Of a stretch of DNA of 49,860 nt, positions 9,309-18,318 are shown piece by piece. Origin of the DNA: RPQK01 sp041946865 (lineage in GTDB: Bacteria > Acidobacteriota > UBA6911 > RPQK01). Each line of letters opens with the position of its first letter. Position 1 is the stretch's first letter. A program made the position numbers and the translations under genes. A model generated the notes under the pieces. That model was not told the origin of the DNA and made no database searches. It saw only the letters and a program-made list of their open reading frames with translations. Where the stretch lies: assembly GCA_041946865.1 (NCBI GenBank), contig JBHGBF010000006.1, forward strand, positions 1-49,860. Reading direction: 5' to 3'.

Positions 9309-9905
9309 TTATTCCTTTCGCCTGGTCCTGGCGCGGGGAACCCGGATATTCGCCAGGTTCTCGAAGGCCGAAGCCAGCTCCTCCAAGGCGCGGAAGACCC
9401 GAGCCTTGACGGTTCCAACCTCGCAGTCCAGGATCTCGGCAATCTCCTGGTACTTCAGCTGCTGATACCGGGCCAGGATCAGCAGCTCCCGCTTCTCGGC
9501 CGGCAGTTGAGCCAGCGCCGTCCGGATCAACTCCACTTCCTCGCGTTTCAGGAAAACTTCCTCGGGAAGCGGATGGTTGCCGGCCAGCTGATCCCCGGCG
9601 CCCGACTCCTCGGTGCTCTCCTGGCGTTGCTCCGGCCTGGTTCTCCGGCGGTAGTCGAGATGGACCCGACGCGCGATCTGGTACATCCAGGCCGGATAAT
9701 GCCCCTCGCTCTCGTAGTTATGCCGGTACTTGAGCATTCTGAGGAAAAGCTCCTGAACCAGATCCTCCGCAATGTCACGGCGTCCCGTCAGCCGCAGGAA
9801 GAAGTTGAACATGGCAAGGTGGTGCCGCTCGAAAAGAACTCCGAGCATTGCGACCTGACCCTCTTTGACCCTCAGCATCAGCCGGTGATCTGTCCAGAGA
9901 TCCAA
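9309..9905 (-). CDS. ECF-type RNA polymerase sigma factor
   Basis: Group 4 sigma factor of 198 residues. Region 2 spans residues 20-90, with the core-binding DIAEDLVQELFLRML and the promoter-melting segment YPAWMYQIARRVHLDYRRR. Region 4 (residues 130-185) has the helix-turn-helix YQEIAEILDCEVGTVKARVF. No extra C-terminal domain is present. The start is a TTG preceded by GAGAGAGG. It heads the minus-strand set sigma, anti-sigma, DUF4097, DUF4097, and probably directs its own transcription and that of the set. The divergent promoter region 9906-10076 holds a perfect palindrome at 9948-9961. Confidence 0.93.
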   Translation of the reverse strand: MDLWTDHRLMLRVKEGQVAMLGVLFERHHLAMFNFFLRLTGRRDIAEDLVQELFLRMLKYRHNYESEGHYPAWMYQIARRVHLDYRRRTRPEQRQESTEESGAGDQLAGNHPLPEEVFLKREEVELIRTALAQLPAEKRELLILARYQQLKYQEIAEILDCEVGTVKARVFRALEELASAFENLANIRVPRARTRRKE

Positions 9906-9947
9906 CTTCTCGTCCTCTCTCTCAGCTGGCTCGCTACTCGACTTATT

Positions 9948-9961
9948 AAAACTCGAGTTTT
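9948..9961. promoter_or_regulatory. palindromic candidate operator in the divergent promoter region
   Basis: A perfect 14-base palindrome, AAAACTCGAGTTTT, lies 43 bases before the ECF sigma start and about 115 bases before the VWFA-protein start. It sits in the only AT-rich stretch of this spacer. It may bind a dimeric regulator; there is no direct evidence. Confidence 0.35.
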
Positions 9962-10076
9962 GGGAAAAGGTTACTGCTGCCAGGCGCTTTTTTAGCTATG
10001 GATCTGTCGAGCGAGAGGGTTGAAGTCATTGCAGGAGGCACAGGGTCGTGTTTTCATATGGGAGAGGAAGCTCGCT

Positions 10077-12362
10077 ATGAATTGTCGCGTCATGGTTGTT
10101 GCGCTCCTTTTTCTGGTCGGCCCGGGCCGGCTGTCTGCGCTTGATCCTGTTCAGGAGCGAACCAGGCCGGTCCTGGGTGGAGGGTTCACCGTCTTGGTGG
10201 ATGCGGTCATCACCGACGGCAACAACCACGTTGTCAAGGATATCCGCGCCGAGGAGCTGGAGATCTGGGAAGACGGTGTTCTTCAAAAGATCGATGCGTG
10301 CCGGTTCCTGGGACGCGAGGAACAAGAAGTCAGGGCAAAGAACCGCACCGTGCAGCGGCCGAGTTTACCAGCCCCGGGAATGAAGCCCGGCGAGGACCAA
10401 AGGCCAGGGACACTGGCCAATTACCGGCAGCCCCGGCGGATAATTGCCTTGCTTCTCGACTATGGGGGCGCCGACCTCACCGGCCAAAGCCTCATTGACA
10501 AGGCCTGCCTGAAGTTTATCGAGTCGGACCTGGACGAGCAGGACGCTGTCGCTATCTTCGCCCTCGATCCCGGTTTCCGGCTGCTCAGCGATTTTACCAG
10601 TGACAAGGCCGCGCTGAAAAAGGCTTTAAACCGGCGGCGGTTGTCGGGAGTCGCGCTCCACCGGATCAATCCGCGCGACTTGAAAGATCTGCTGCCGTGG
10701 ACGCCGTCTCTGGCCGGAGACGAGTTTCACGCGCGCCAGCTGCTTTCTTCCGGCGCGATGACCGCCGGTGCCAGGGACAGTGGCGACCCTTATCCGGACC
10801 TCCCCGCGGACATCAACATAGAGCGGCCGCCGCAGGTGGGCGGTGGCTTTGTCAGCTGGACCAGTCTCCACGTTCGGAATGTCATAGGAATGTTCATGAC
10901 CATGGTGACCCAGCTGCAGCGGGGGCAGGCCAACGAGCATTTGGCGGCTTTGAGAGCCATACTGGCCGGACTGGGCGCTGTTGAAGGCAGGAAAGCAGTG
11001 ATTCTCTTTTCCCCCGGAGTCGTTATTGACTCTACCAACGAGCCTGAGCTGCATCGTACGATCAGCGCGGCCAACCGATCGGGTGTGGTCGTCTATTCGA
11101 TTGACCCGCAGGGTCTCGAGACGCGCGGAACCTCCAGTTCGTACGTGCCTCGCGGCGAACTGGCCTACATCGGGTCGGCGCATCAGGGTCCGGAGGCAGT
11201 CTCCGGGGAATCCGTGTTTGACAGGGCCCGAACGGCGGGTTCTGATGCCAGAGATTCACTGCTTCGCTACCTGGCCGCCCAGACGGGAGGCTTTGCGATC
11301 AGAAACACGAACGACCTGTATCCCGGGCTTTCCCGTATCAAGGAGGAGATCGAGAGCTGCTACCTGCTCAGTTACCGACCTGAGCGGCAGACCTACGACG
11401 GCTTGTACCGGAAGCTGGAGGTTCGGTGCCGAAGGCCGGGACTGGCGGTCAGATACCGGCCAGGCTACGTGGCTCTTCCCAAAGGCTATGAAACGCTGAC
11501 CAGCGAGGAGTTCAAGTTGGTCCAGGCGGCCGAGGAGGCAGCAGGCGCGCCGAACTGGCCAGTCTTCGTTGAGGCCGATGTCTTTCATCCCCAGGTTCTG
11601 GGACCGAATGTGCTTGTCACGGTCGATGTTCCCTTCCGTCAGCTGAGGCTGGTGGAGGAGGCGTCAAATGAGCGCTCCAAGCAGAATCGGGGCCGTTTGA
11701 AGAGCGCTGCTGTCTACCTCGTCGGCCTGTTACGGGATTCAACCGGGGCGGTCCTGCAGCGTTTTGGAGAGCCGATTAATCTGCACCTGGATTCCAAACG
11801 CATCGCTGAGCTTCGAGACGGGCACGTGAGCTTTACCTTCGAGTTGACCCTCCTTCCCGGCCGCTATTCGCTGCTGGTCTACGCTGCGGACCGGCACGCG
11901 CCCGAACATCACGCCCTGGTGGAACAGACTGTTTCCGTGGGGCCTTATTCCGACGAGTTGCAGGCGAGCTCCCTGGTAGTCGGCAGGCATGTAGGGCGGA
12001 CACGGGAGGCGGTGCTCGCTTCGGCCGACGGCATCAAGCTCAGCCCGTCGGCCGAACGCGCCTTCCGGCCCGGCGAAAGAGCAGTGGCATTCTTCAGACT
12101 CTACAACTTCGGCGTAGATGCCCAGGCTTACTGCGACCTGGACGTCACGTTCACGCTGAGAAGGCCGGGATCCGAAGACGCGATTCAGACCCGTCCTTTC
12201 CGATTGTCCGAAAAATGTACCGAAAACCGGGACCTGCCCGTCATGAGGTTTCTGGAACTTGCCGGCCTTCCCAGGGGAGCGTATGTGCTGGAAGCGCGTG
12301 TGGAAGACAAGCTCAGAGGCTCGAGCATTTCGAGGCTCACCCGTCTAACCGTGTCACCCTGA
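10077..12362 (+). CDS. secreted VWFA-related protein (acidobacterial type)
   Basis: Exported protein of 761 residues. A signal peptide (residues 1-22) precedes an N-terminal beta domain resembling the family opening (FTVLVDAVITDGNNHVVKDI). A von Willebrand factor A-like fold spans about residues 100-420, with RRIIALLLDYGGAD as its first strand; the canonical DxSxS metal site is not evident. A beta-rich region (residues 480-761) follows. This plan is typical of the VWFA-related proteins abundant in Acidobacteria. Function is unknown; ligand or protein binding in the envelope is inferred. The frame is open to a TTG at 10020, but the ATG at 10077 is preferred because it follows AGAGGAAG and begins the signal peptide. 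Confidence 0.82.
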   Translation: MNCRVMVVALLFLVGPGRLSALDPVQERTRPVLGGGFTVLVDAVITDGNNHVVKDIRAEELEIWEDGVLQKIDACRFLGREEQEVRAKNRTVQRPSLPAPGMKPGEDQRPGTLANYRQPRRIIALLLDYGGADLTGQSLIDKACLKFIESDLDEQDAVAIFALDPGFRLLSDFTSDKAALKKALNRRRLSGVALHRINPRDLKDLLPWTPSLAGDEFHARQLLSSGAMTAGARDSGDPYPDLPADINIERPPQVGGGFVSWTSLHVRNVIGMFMTMVTQLQRGQANEHLAALRAILAGLGAVEGRKAVILFSPGVVIDSTNEPELHRTISAANRSGVVVYSIDPQGLETRGTSSSYVPRGELAYIGSAHQGPEAVSGESVFDRARTAGSDARDSLLRYLAAQTGGFAIRNTNDLYPGLSRIKEEIESCYLLSYRPERQTYDGLYRKLEVRCRRPGLAVRYRPGYVALPKGYETLTSEEFKLVQAAEEAAGAPNWPVFVEADVFHPQVLGPNVLVTVDVPFRQLRLVEEASNERSKQNRGRLKSAAVYLVGLLRDSTGAVLQRFGEPINLHLDSKRIAELRDGHVSFTFELTLLPGRYSLLVYAADRHAPEHHALVEQTVSVGPYSDELQASSLVVGRHVGRTREAVLASADGIKLSPSAERAFRPGERAVAFFRLYNFGVDAQAYCDLDVTFTLRRPGSEDAIQTRPFRLSEKCTENRDLPVMRFLELAGLPRGAYVLEARVEDKLRGSSISRLTRLTVSP

Positions 12363-12431
12363 CACGAGAGGCGACTCATATTTAAAACGAGCGCAGCGGA
12401 TCGTTGCCCGGAATCTGCGATAATCCCGATC

Positions 12432-13385
12432 ATGAGATACGTCATCGCGCTCATCCTGTCTTTTCCCGCGTTTCTGGCTCTTTCCCGGTCCGCCGATTTG
12501 AAAGTCGGAATTGTAGGGACTGACACCTCACACGTGACGGCCTTCACCAGGCTCCTCAACGACGCTTCTGCGCCGGGCCATATCCCCGGAGCCCGTGTGA
12601 TTGCAGCATACAAAGGTGGGAGCCCCGACCTCGAGTCAAGCGCCAGCCGGGTCGATAGGTTTGCGCAGGAGATCAAGGACAAATGGCAGGTCGAAATTGT
12701 GCCGGATATACCGACTCTCTGCAGCAAGGTGGATGCCGTCCTGCTTGAAAGCGTTGACGGCCGGGTCCATCTGGAGCAAGCTCGCCAGATCTTTGCCGCC
12801 CGCAAACCCGTCTTCATCGACAAGCCGTTGGCCGCGACACTTCAGGGTGCGCGCGAAATTGCCCGATTGGCTCGAGAAGCCGGCGTCCCATGGTTCACCT
12901 CGTCTAGCCTGCGCTGGAGCGAGGTGCTCACGCAGGTGGCAGGACCCGGTATCACGGGCGTGGACGTCTGGGGGCCTGGTCCGCTGGAGCCTCATCATCA
13001 ACTCGACTTGTCCTGGTATGCCATTCACCCGATCGAGATGTTGTACGCCTTGCTCGGAACAGGCTGTGAAGAGGTTTCCCGGACTTACTCGGAAGGCGCC
13101 GATGTCGTAGTGGGCAGGTGGAAGGACGGCCGGATCGGAGTCGTCCGTGCGCTCAGGCCCTACGGCGATTACGGCGCTGTGGTATTCCGCGGAGCGAAAT
13201 CATTTCGAAGTTCCCCCGATGCCAAACATGACTATCGCCCGCTGGTTGTCGAGATCGTCAAGTTCTTCCAGACAGGAAAACCCCCGGTACCCAATGAGGA
13301 GAGCCTGGAGGTTTTTGCTTTCATGGATGCCGCTCAACGCAGTAAGCCGGACGGCCGCCCGGTCAAGCTGTTGCCGCTTGAGTGA
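12432..13385 (+). CDS. exported Gfo/Idh/MocA-type oxidoreductase
   Basis: Rossmann-fold oxidoreductase of 317 residues with an N-terminal signal peptide (residues 1-20, hydrophobic FPAFLALS). The dinucleotide-binding strand reads LKVGIVGTDTSHV, and the second family motif is FIDKPLA near residue 134, where the Lys is usually catalytic. Substrate is unknown, most likely a sugar or cyclitol derivative. Unlike many exported family members it lacks a twin-arginine motif, so how a cofactor reaches it is unclear. No ribosome site precedes the ATG; a GATAAT at 12418-12423 only 9 bases upstream could reflect a leaderless mRNA. It follows the VWFA gene by 69 bases. Confidence 0.78.
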   Translation: MRYVIALILSFPAFLALSRSADLKVGIVGTDTSHVTAFTRLLNDASAPGHIPGARVIAAYKGGSPDLESSASRVDRFAQEIKDKWQVEIVPDIPTLCSKVDAVLLESVDGRVHLEQARQIFAARKPVFIDKPLAATLQGAREIARLAREAGVPWFTSSSLRWSEVLTQVAGPGITGVDVWGPGPLEPHHQLDLSWYAIHPIEMLYALLGTGCEEVSRTYSEGADVVVGRWKDGRIGVVRALRPYGDYGAVVFRGAKSFRSSPDAKHDYRPLVVEIVKFFQTGKPPVPNEESLEVFAFMDAAQRSKPDGRPVKLLPLE

Positions 13386-13454
13386 GGCACAGGCTCCGGT
13401 CATTTCTCCTATTAGTAGACGCTCTCCCACGCGTCGTTGTAGCCTTGCAGGGCC

Positions 13455-14963
13455 ATGAACATGACTTCGACCTCCGGCGGCCTGCTGCGATCTTTCCCCA
13501 GAGTCTTCTGGATTGCCAACGTAATGGAGTTGTTTGAGCGGGCGGCGTACTACGGGATGAACTCCGTGCTCGCCATCTACTTGAGCAATTCGGTCGAGGA
13601 GGGAGGCCTGGGCTTTTCTGAGCAGTCGGTCGGTTTTCTTCAGAGCCTGATCTACGCATTGACTTACATCATCCCGATCCTCGGCGGGGCTTTGGCCGAC
13701 CGCTACGGGTACCGGCGAATGCTGCTGGTGGCGTTTTCACTGCTGGCTGCAGGCTACTTCGCTGCCGGTCACATGTCGGCCTACGGTGCGGTTTTCGCCA
13801 GCCTGCTGGTCATGGCTACGGGCTCGGGGCTGTTCAAACCCATCATTTCAGGAACTGTAGCCCGGACGACCACCGAGCAGAATTCGGGATTCGGGTTCGG
13901 CATTTACTACTGGATGATCAACCTGGGGGCCTTTCTGGCCCCGCTCTTCGTCAGCTACCTGAAAGGCTTTTCGTGGGGCTACGTTTTTACGGCGTCGGCG
14001 ATTTACTGCGCGCTGATGCTGCTCCCGGCGCTCTTCCTTTACCGCGATCCGCCGAGGCCGCCCAGCACCCGTACTCTCGGGGAAGTTCTCGGATCTGCGG
14101 CAATGGTGCTGGCAGACGCCCGCTTCATGCTGATGATATTCATTTACTCGGGCTTCTGGATCCTCTATTTCCAGAACTTCGGTTCGGTCCTCTGGTTTCT
14201 GCGGGACTTCGTCGACCCCACGCCTGTCAACCGGTTTTTTGCCGCGCTGGGTATTCCGCTCTCGTTCGATGCGGAACATGTCACGTCCATCAACGCCGGT
14301 ACGATCATCCTCCTGCAAGTGCTGGTCAGTCGGATCGTCAAGAACTGGAAGCCGCTGCCGACGATGATCACGGGTATGCTGATCGGGGCGGGCGGTTTCG
14401 TCTGCCTGGCTTACGCTTACTCAGCCTGGGTCTTAGTCTTGGGGATAGCGGTGTTCTCGGTCGGCGAAATGACCGCCCACCCGAAGTACTACAGCTACGT
14501 AGGTCTGGTGGCGCCGGCTGACCGGAAAGCCGTCTACATGGGATACGCGTTCCTGTATGGAGTCCTTGGCAGCCTCGTCGGGTCAAACCTGGGGGCAAGC
14601 CTGTATGAGGCGATGCTCAAGCCGCTTGTCGGGCAGACAGGCATCTCAGGCGACATCCGGAACTTCTGGCTGATCTTTGCGATTCTCGATGTCGTGGCCA
14701 TGGGAGGACTGGTTGTCTACAACCGGTTGTTTGCCGAGGCGACAGAAAAGAGCAATCGGCTGGCACGGCAGGTCATGATCGTCGTTTATGCCGGGCTGGT
14801 CGCGCTCGGCGGCCACTTTTTCTACTCTTCAACACTTGCAGCAGAAACTCTCGCCTACCGGACCCTGGTTCAATCTTTGCTCATGCTGATCATCGGGATA
14901 GGAGGGCTGATTATCAGCGCGAAGCGGAGGAATCCGGCAGCCGGGACATCCCAGGCGCATTGA
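13455..14963 (+). CDS. POT/PTR-family proton-dependent oligopeptide transporter
   Basis: Integral membrane symporter of the major facilitator superfamily, 502 residues with about 12-14 hydrophobic helices. The opening contains FERAAYYGMNSVLAIYL, matching the ExxERFxYYG proton-coupling motif of POT transporters in diverged form. The GGALADRYGYRR loop (near residue 78) is the MFS motif between helices 2 and 3, and FGFGIYYWMINLGAFLAPL matches the PTR2 signature. Likely substrates are di- and tripeptides. It overlaps the convergent heptosyltransferase gene by 50 bases at its 3' end. Confidence 0.85.
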   Translation: MNMTSTSGGLLRSFPRVFWIANVMELFERAAYYGMNSVLAIYLSNSVEEGGLGFSEQSVGFLQSLIYALTYIIPILGGALADRYGYRRMLLVAFSLLAAGYFAAGHMSAYGAVFASLLVMATGSGLFKPIISGTVARTTTEQNSGFGFGIYYWMINLGAFLAPLFVSYLKGFSWGYVFTASAIYCALMLLPALFLYRDPPRPPSTRTLGEVLGSAAMVLADARFMLMIFIYSGFWILYFQNFGSVLWFLRDFVDPTPVNRFFAALGIPLSFDAEHVTSINAGTIILLQVLVSRIVKNWKPLPTMITGMLIGAGGFVCLAYAYSAWVLVLGIAVFSVGEMTAHPKYYSYVGLVAPADRKAVYMGYAFLYGVLGSLVGSNLGASLYEAMLKPLVGQTGISGDIRNFWLIFAILDVVAMGGLVVYNRLFAEATEKSNRLARQVMIVVYAGLVALGGHFFYSSTLAAETLAYRTLVQSLLMLIIGIGGLIISAKRRNPAAGTSQAH

Positions 14964-16101
14964 CCAGTAGCTCGCGTGCCGCTTGAACCACCTCCTCGAC
15001 ACTGATTGCGGACCAGCAGCGCAGATCGATAGGACATCGGCGCAGGTGGCAGGGACTGCAGTCCAGGCGCTTACAGATCAGGTGCGATGATGGGCCAAGT
15101 GGACCGGTGGTCGCGGGGTCGGTTGAGCCGAACAGGGCGACCTGCGGGATGCCCAGGCCCGCGGCCAGGTGCATTGGGCCGGAATCACTGGTGATCATCA
15201 ATCGCGAGGCGGCAATCAAGCCCAGGGTGCGGCCGAGATCCGCGCTGCCCGTCAGCAGCACCGGGCGCGAACGCATGCCGCCGGCGATCTCCTGGGCCAG
15301 GGCGATATCCCGGTTCCATCCGAAAACGATCGTCTTGACGCCAGCTTCACTCATCAGGCGATCGGCAACCCCGGCAAAGCGCTCGGGAAGCCAGCGTTTG
15401 GCCACACCGTAGGCCGAACCGGGATTGATGATCACCAGGCCGTCCGAGCCTGATACCCCGTGCCGGCTGAGCATTTCCTCGGCCTTGGCGCGATCCTCCT
15501 CGGCTGCGACGAGCCGGACACTTGGGCAGAAACTCTTATCGTGCAGGTAGTCCACCGGCGACAACCCGGTCTGATAAAGGAGATCGAGATAGTAGCAAAC
15601 CTCGTGGTCCCGGTCGGTTCGGGCCGGCCACCAGGAGTCGGGAAACGTCTTGAGCCTTGAGCGAAGAGCGGACCGGACCGCAAAGGAGCGCAACAGACTG
15701 GCTCTTCGGGTCCGGCGATGAGCGGTGGCCGTCAGCAAGAGCCGGCGCCGGTCGGTCGCATAACCGATCCGCTCTGGGATTCCGGCCGCAAATGCCAGGA
15801 GGGCCGCCTCGAATGCATTCTGAAAGAGCACCGCCCGGTCAAAACGCTCCGCTTTTAACCGGCGGGCCAGCGCGATGAGTGCCGACCATTGCAATCGCGG
15901 CCCGCGGCTGGAGACAAAAGAGTCATCGGGGATAGTCATCACCTCATCCGCGACTTGGAGCTCTTCGAACAGACGCGCAACCCAAGAGCGCGAGAGCAGC
16001 GTGACGCGGTCCTGAGAATGTAACCGTCGCAGCTCACGCAGAGCCGCGACCGACAGGGCCGCGTCTCCAATCCAGTTCGGGGTTCGTACCAGGATCTTCA
16101 T
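14914..16101 (-). CDS. waaF: glycosyltransferase family 9, lipopolysaccharide heptosyltransferase II type
   Basis: Predicted cytoplasmic-face transferase adding a heptose to the lipopolysaccharide inner core. The N-terminus ILVRTPNWIGDAALSVAAL matches WaaF proteins. The C-terminal half carries NPGSAYGVAKRWLPERFA and the nucleotide-sugar block SDSGPMHLAAGLGIPQVALF near residues 308-327. At 395 residues it is somewhat longer than E. coli WaaF; a family 9 relative with another sugar specificity is possible. It stands alone, convergent with and overlapping the peptide transporter by 50 bases. The ribosome site is weak. Confidence 0.83.
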   Translation of the reverse strand: MKILVRTPNWIGDAALSVAALRELRRLHSQDRVTLLSRSWVARLFEELQVADEVMTIPDDSFVSSRGPRLQWSALIALARRLKAERFDRAVLFQNAFEAALLAFAAGIPERIGYATDRRRLLLTATAHRRTRRASLLRSFAVRSALRSRLKTFPDSWWPARTDRDHEVCYYLDLLYQTGLSPVDYLHDKSFCPSVRLVAAEEDRAKAEEMLSRHGVSGSDGLVIINPGSAYGVAKRWLPERFAGVADRLMSEAGVKTIVFGWNRDIALAQEIAGGMRSRPVLLTGSADLGRTLGLIAASRLMITSDSGPMHLAAGLGIPQVALFGSTDPATTGPLGPSSHLICKRLDCSPCHLRRCPIDLRCWSAISVEEVVQAARELLVNAPGMSRLPDSSASR

Positions 16102-16120
16102 GCGAGGCTCGACTGTAACA

Positions 16121-16310
16121 CAAACCGCCCCCTTCTTCCCCTCGCCCCTTCATCCCTTCACCCCTTGATCCCTCGATCCAGAACGTACCCGACGCGCTCC
16201 GCAAAAAGCGCTGCGCTTGCGGCTCTGTGGGGGCTTTCCCTTCATCCTTCATCTTTCATCCTTCCCTTCGCCCCTTCATCCCTTCGTCCCTCCGTTTCTC
16301 CTTGACTCCC
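16121..16310 (-). repeat. composite repeat: GGATGAA-type tracts around an inverted family B element
   Basis: The spacer between the divergent waaF and radical SAM genes is mostly repeat. Imperfect CTTCATCC/CCTTCATCCCTTC units (16125-16180 and 16240-16300) flank a copy of the 39-bp family B element on the minus strand at 16187-16225. The same combination, in the opposite orientation, interrupts the hydrogenase operon at 42491-42675. No gene is visible in it. Confidence 0.75.
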
Positions 16311-16331
16311 TTCCCAGCGCGCTGGTAGCTT
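16302..16331 (+). promoter_or_regulatory. possible promoter of the radical SAM gene
   Basis: TTGACT (16302-16307) and TAGCTT (16326-16331) are separated by 18 bases and lie about 40 bases before the ATG at 16372. The -10 match is weak. No better candidate was found in the spacer. Confidence 0.3.
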
Positions 16332-16371
16332 CGTCCCCCTTGGTCCGCTGCTGGAGGCTGCCGGAGGTTGC

Positions 16372-18001
16372 ATGCGGGTTCTATTCATTTACCCGAACCT
16401 GAACGCTGAGGAAGGTTTTAACCATGGCATTGCCGACCTGTCGGGCTGCCTGAAGGCGAGCGGGCATACCACCGGGTTAGTTCACTTGAACGAAGTGCTC
16501 TACCCGGTCCCGCCGGCCGAGAGGATTGTGGAAAAGATCCGTGAGTGGCAGCCGGGCTTGGTCGCGTTCAGCGTGATGACGCAGCAGTATGGCTACGCGC
16601 TGGCGCTAGCGCGGCATGTCAAGAACAGCTTGCCTCATCTGCCGATCGCTGTAGGCGGGGTTCATGCCACCATGTGTACCGAGCAGGTCGAGAAGGATGG
16701 GGTGTGGGACTTCATAGGAATAGGCGAATGCGACCTGGCGCTGCCCGAACTGGTCGGGCGGCTGGAACGAGGCGATCCCGGGTACGCCGATGTCGAGAAC
16801 TTCTCGGTGCGACGACGGGACGGAAGCTATCAGCGCAACCGCCTGGGTGCCTACCCCGATTTGAAGGCCTTGCCTGCGAAAGACTACGCCATCTTTAATC
16901 TGCCTGATCTGCTCTCTCGGCGAAATGGTTGGCAGAGCATTCTCACCTCGCGCGGATGCCCCTATCGCTGCACTTATTGCTTCAATCAGGTGGTCATCGA
17001 TCGATATCGCGAAGGGGGGACACTCAGCCAAGAGCTACCTTCGGCACTACTCGATCGACCGGATCATTGGGGAATGCGGCGAGATGAAGCGGCGATATCC
17101 TCAGATCGAGACTTTTATCTTTGACGACGATTTGTTCACGCTTGACGAGCGCTACTGCTGTGACTTTGCTAAGGCTTATACGGACGCCCGGATCGGCGTC
17201 CCTTTCGTACTGAACGCCCACGTTCAGGCATTCACCGCGCCGGTGGCCCGCGCGCTCTCTGAATCGCCCTGCAAGATGGTCAAGTTAGGAGTTGAAAGCG
17301 GCAATCACGAGTTGCGTAAGATGGCGCTCGGCCGTCACATGACGAATCAGCAGATCGTTGCCGCCTTCGATCTGTGTCACAGATACGGCCTGCACACCTC
17401 AGCCTTCGTGATGTTCGGCCTGCCCCACGAGACCCGGCAGATGATGGAAGAAACGGTCGGCCTCATTGCGAGGATCCGGCCGGGCCGCATGCGGTGGTCC
17501 ATTTTCTTTCCTTTCCCGGGAACGGCGAGCTACGAAATATGTGAAAGAGCCGGTCTGATCGACCAGGAACGGATGCAGTCGATGACCAACTATTTCTGCG
17601 CGTCCTGTCTGAAGCTCGACCAGGAAACTGACCTGTTCGTCCGCAAGCTGCAGAGGACCTTTCACTGGTGGGTCAATGCCAGGGCTGGGTTTCCTCTCTC
17701 CCGGGAGTATGCCGGGCTGACCGAAGAGCTGGACTCTCTCGATCTCCCGACGTGGCAGCGGGTCAGCGAGGAGATTCACTGTCATGACCGGGAGACCTCG
17801 GATGCCTACTTGTCCAAGGTGGTACCCGCAGACCCTGTCTCTTTAGCGCGCTATCGCCATTATTCGCTGAGGTACACGGAAGCTATGGCGGTCAGCAGTG
17901 ACTTCATCCTGTCTGAAAAAGGCGATTTCAAGTCTCGACCGGTGCGTCGCTGGAACGCTTTTCGAGAACAGAATCCGACCGGAACCCTGCCAGGCATGTG
18001 A
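16372..18001 (+). pseudogene. B12-binding-domain radical SAM protein, interrupted by a frameshift
   Basis: The 5' frame (16372 to about 17019) encodes a cobalamin-binding-like domain (residues 1-130, MRVLFIYPNLNAEEGFNHGI onward) and the radical SAM cluster motif RGCPYRCTYC with its CxxxCxxC cysteines near residue 195. At a run of six G (17014-17019) the coding frame moves: reading five G joins it exactly to the frame that runs to 18001, which supplies FDDDLFTLDERYC, the VESGNHELRKMALGR block and the C-terminal domain. The joined protein would be about 542 residues. Substrate is unknown; relatives act in lipid, hopanoid or natural-product chemistry. The GGAGG before 16372 is a good ribosome site. 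The break may be a real mutation, a homopolymer error or, less likely, programmed slippage. Confidence 0.85.
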
Positions 18002-18088
18002 GCCCTCCCGCTGGCTTAGCCTGGCTGATCCCATGACCGGTGCACGGAAGTAGATCCTCGGACGCCCGGCGTTCTGCTGTCCGTTGGT

Positions 18089-18178
18089 AATTCCGCCTTT
18101 CTCTAGGCGGGGCTTGCAAACGCTGATCCTGCTATGGCTTAGCTCTGAACAATTCGCCTGAAGGCGGCAACTGCAAAC
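18089..18178. repeat. degenerate REP-like elements (family A)
   Basis: The spacer 18002-18318 holds two opposed copies of the CCGCCTTCAGGCGG-type element: a diverged one at 18089-18115 (plus orientation) and a better one at 18151-18178 (minus orientation, reading TTTGCAGTTGCCGCCTTCAGGCG). Compare 30730-30848. The remainder of the 317-base spacer shows no gene. Confidence 0.5.
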
Positions 18179-18318
18179 GGCTCGGCAGGTGCCTCCTCCG
18201 CCCTTTTTCAACACTTCCGTCGGCTGAGCGGCCAAATGTATCCGTCTTGCGCGGTCGCCACCGTCCTGGAGGCGCGATTCCGTTGCACCGTCCGTCGTAC
18301 AGGCGGCACTCGGCCCGG

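Noticed and set aside
8676..9995. Plus-strand open frame of 439 codons
   Set aside because: It is antisense to the anti-sigma and sigma genes and shows no family motif.
17014..17019. Programmed frameshift in the radical SAM gene
   Set aside because: A G6 run could allow slippage, but no supporting stem-loop or upstream Shine-Dalgarno-like stimulator was recognised; mutation or sequencing error is simpler.
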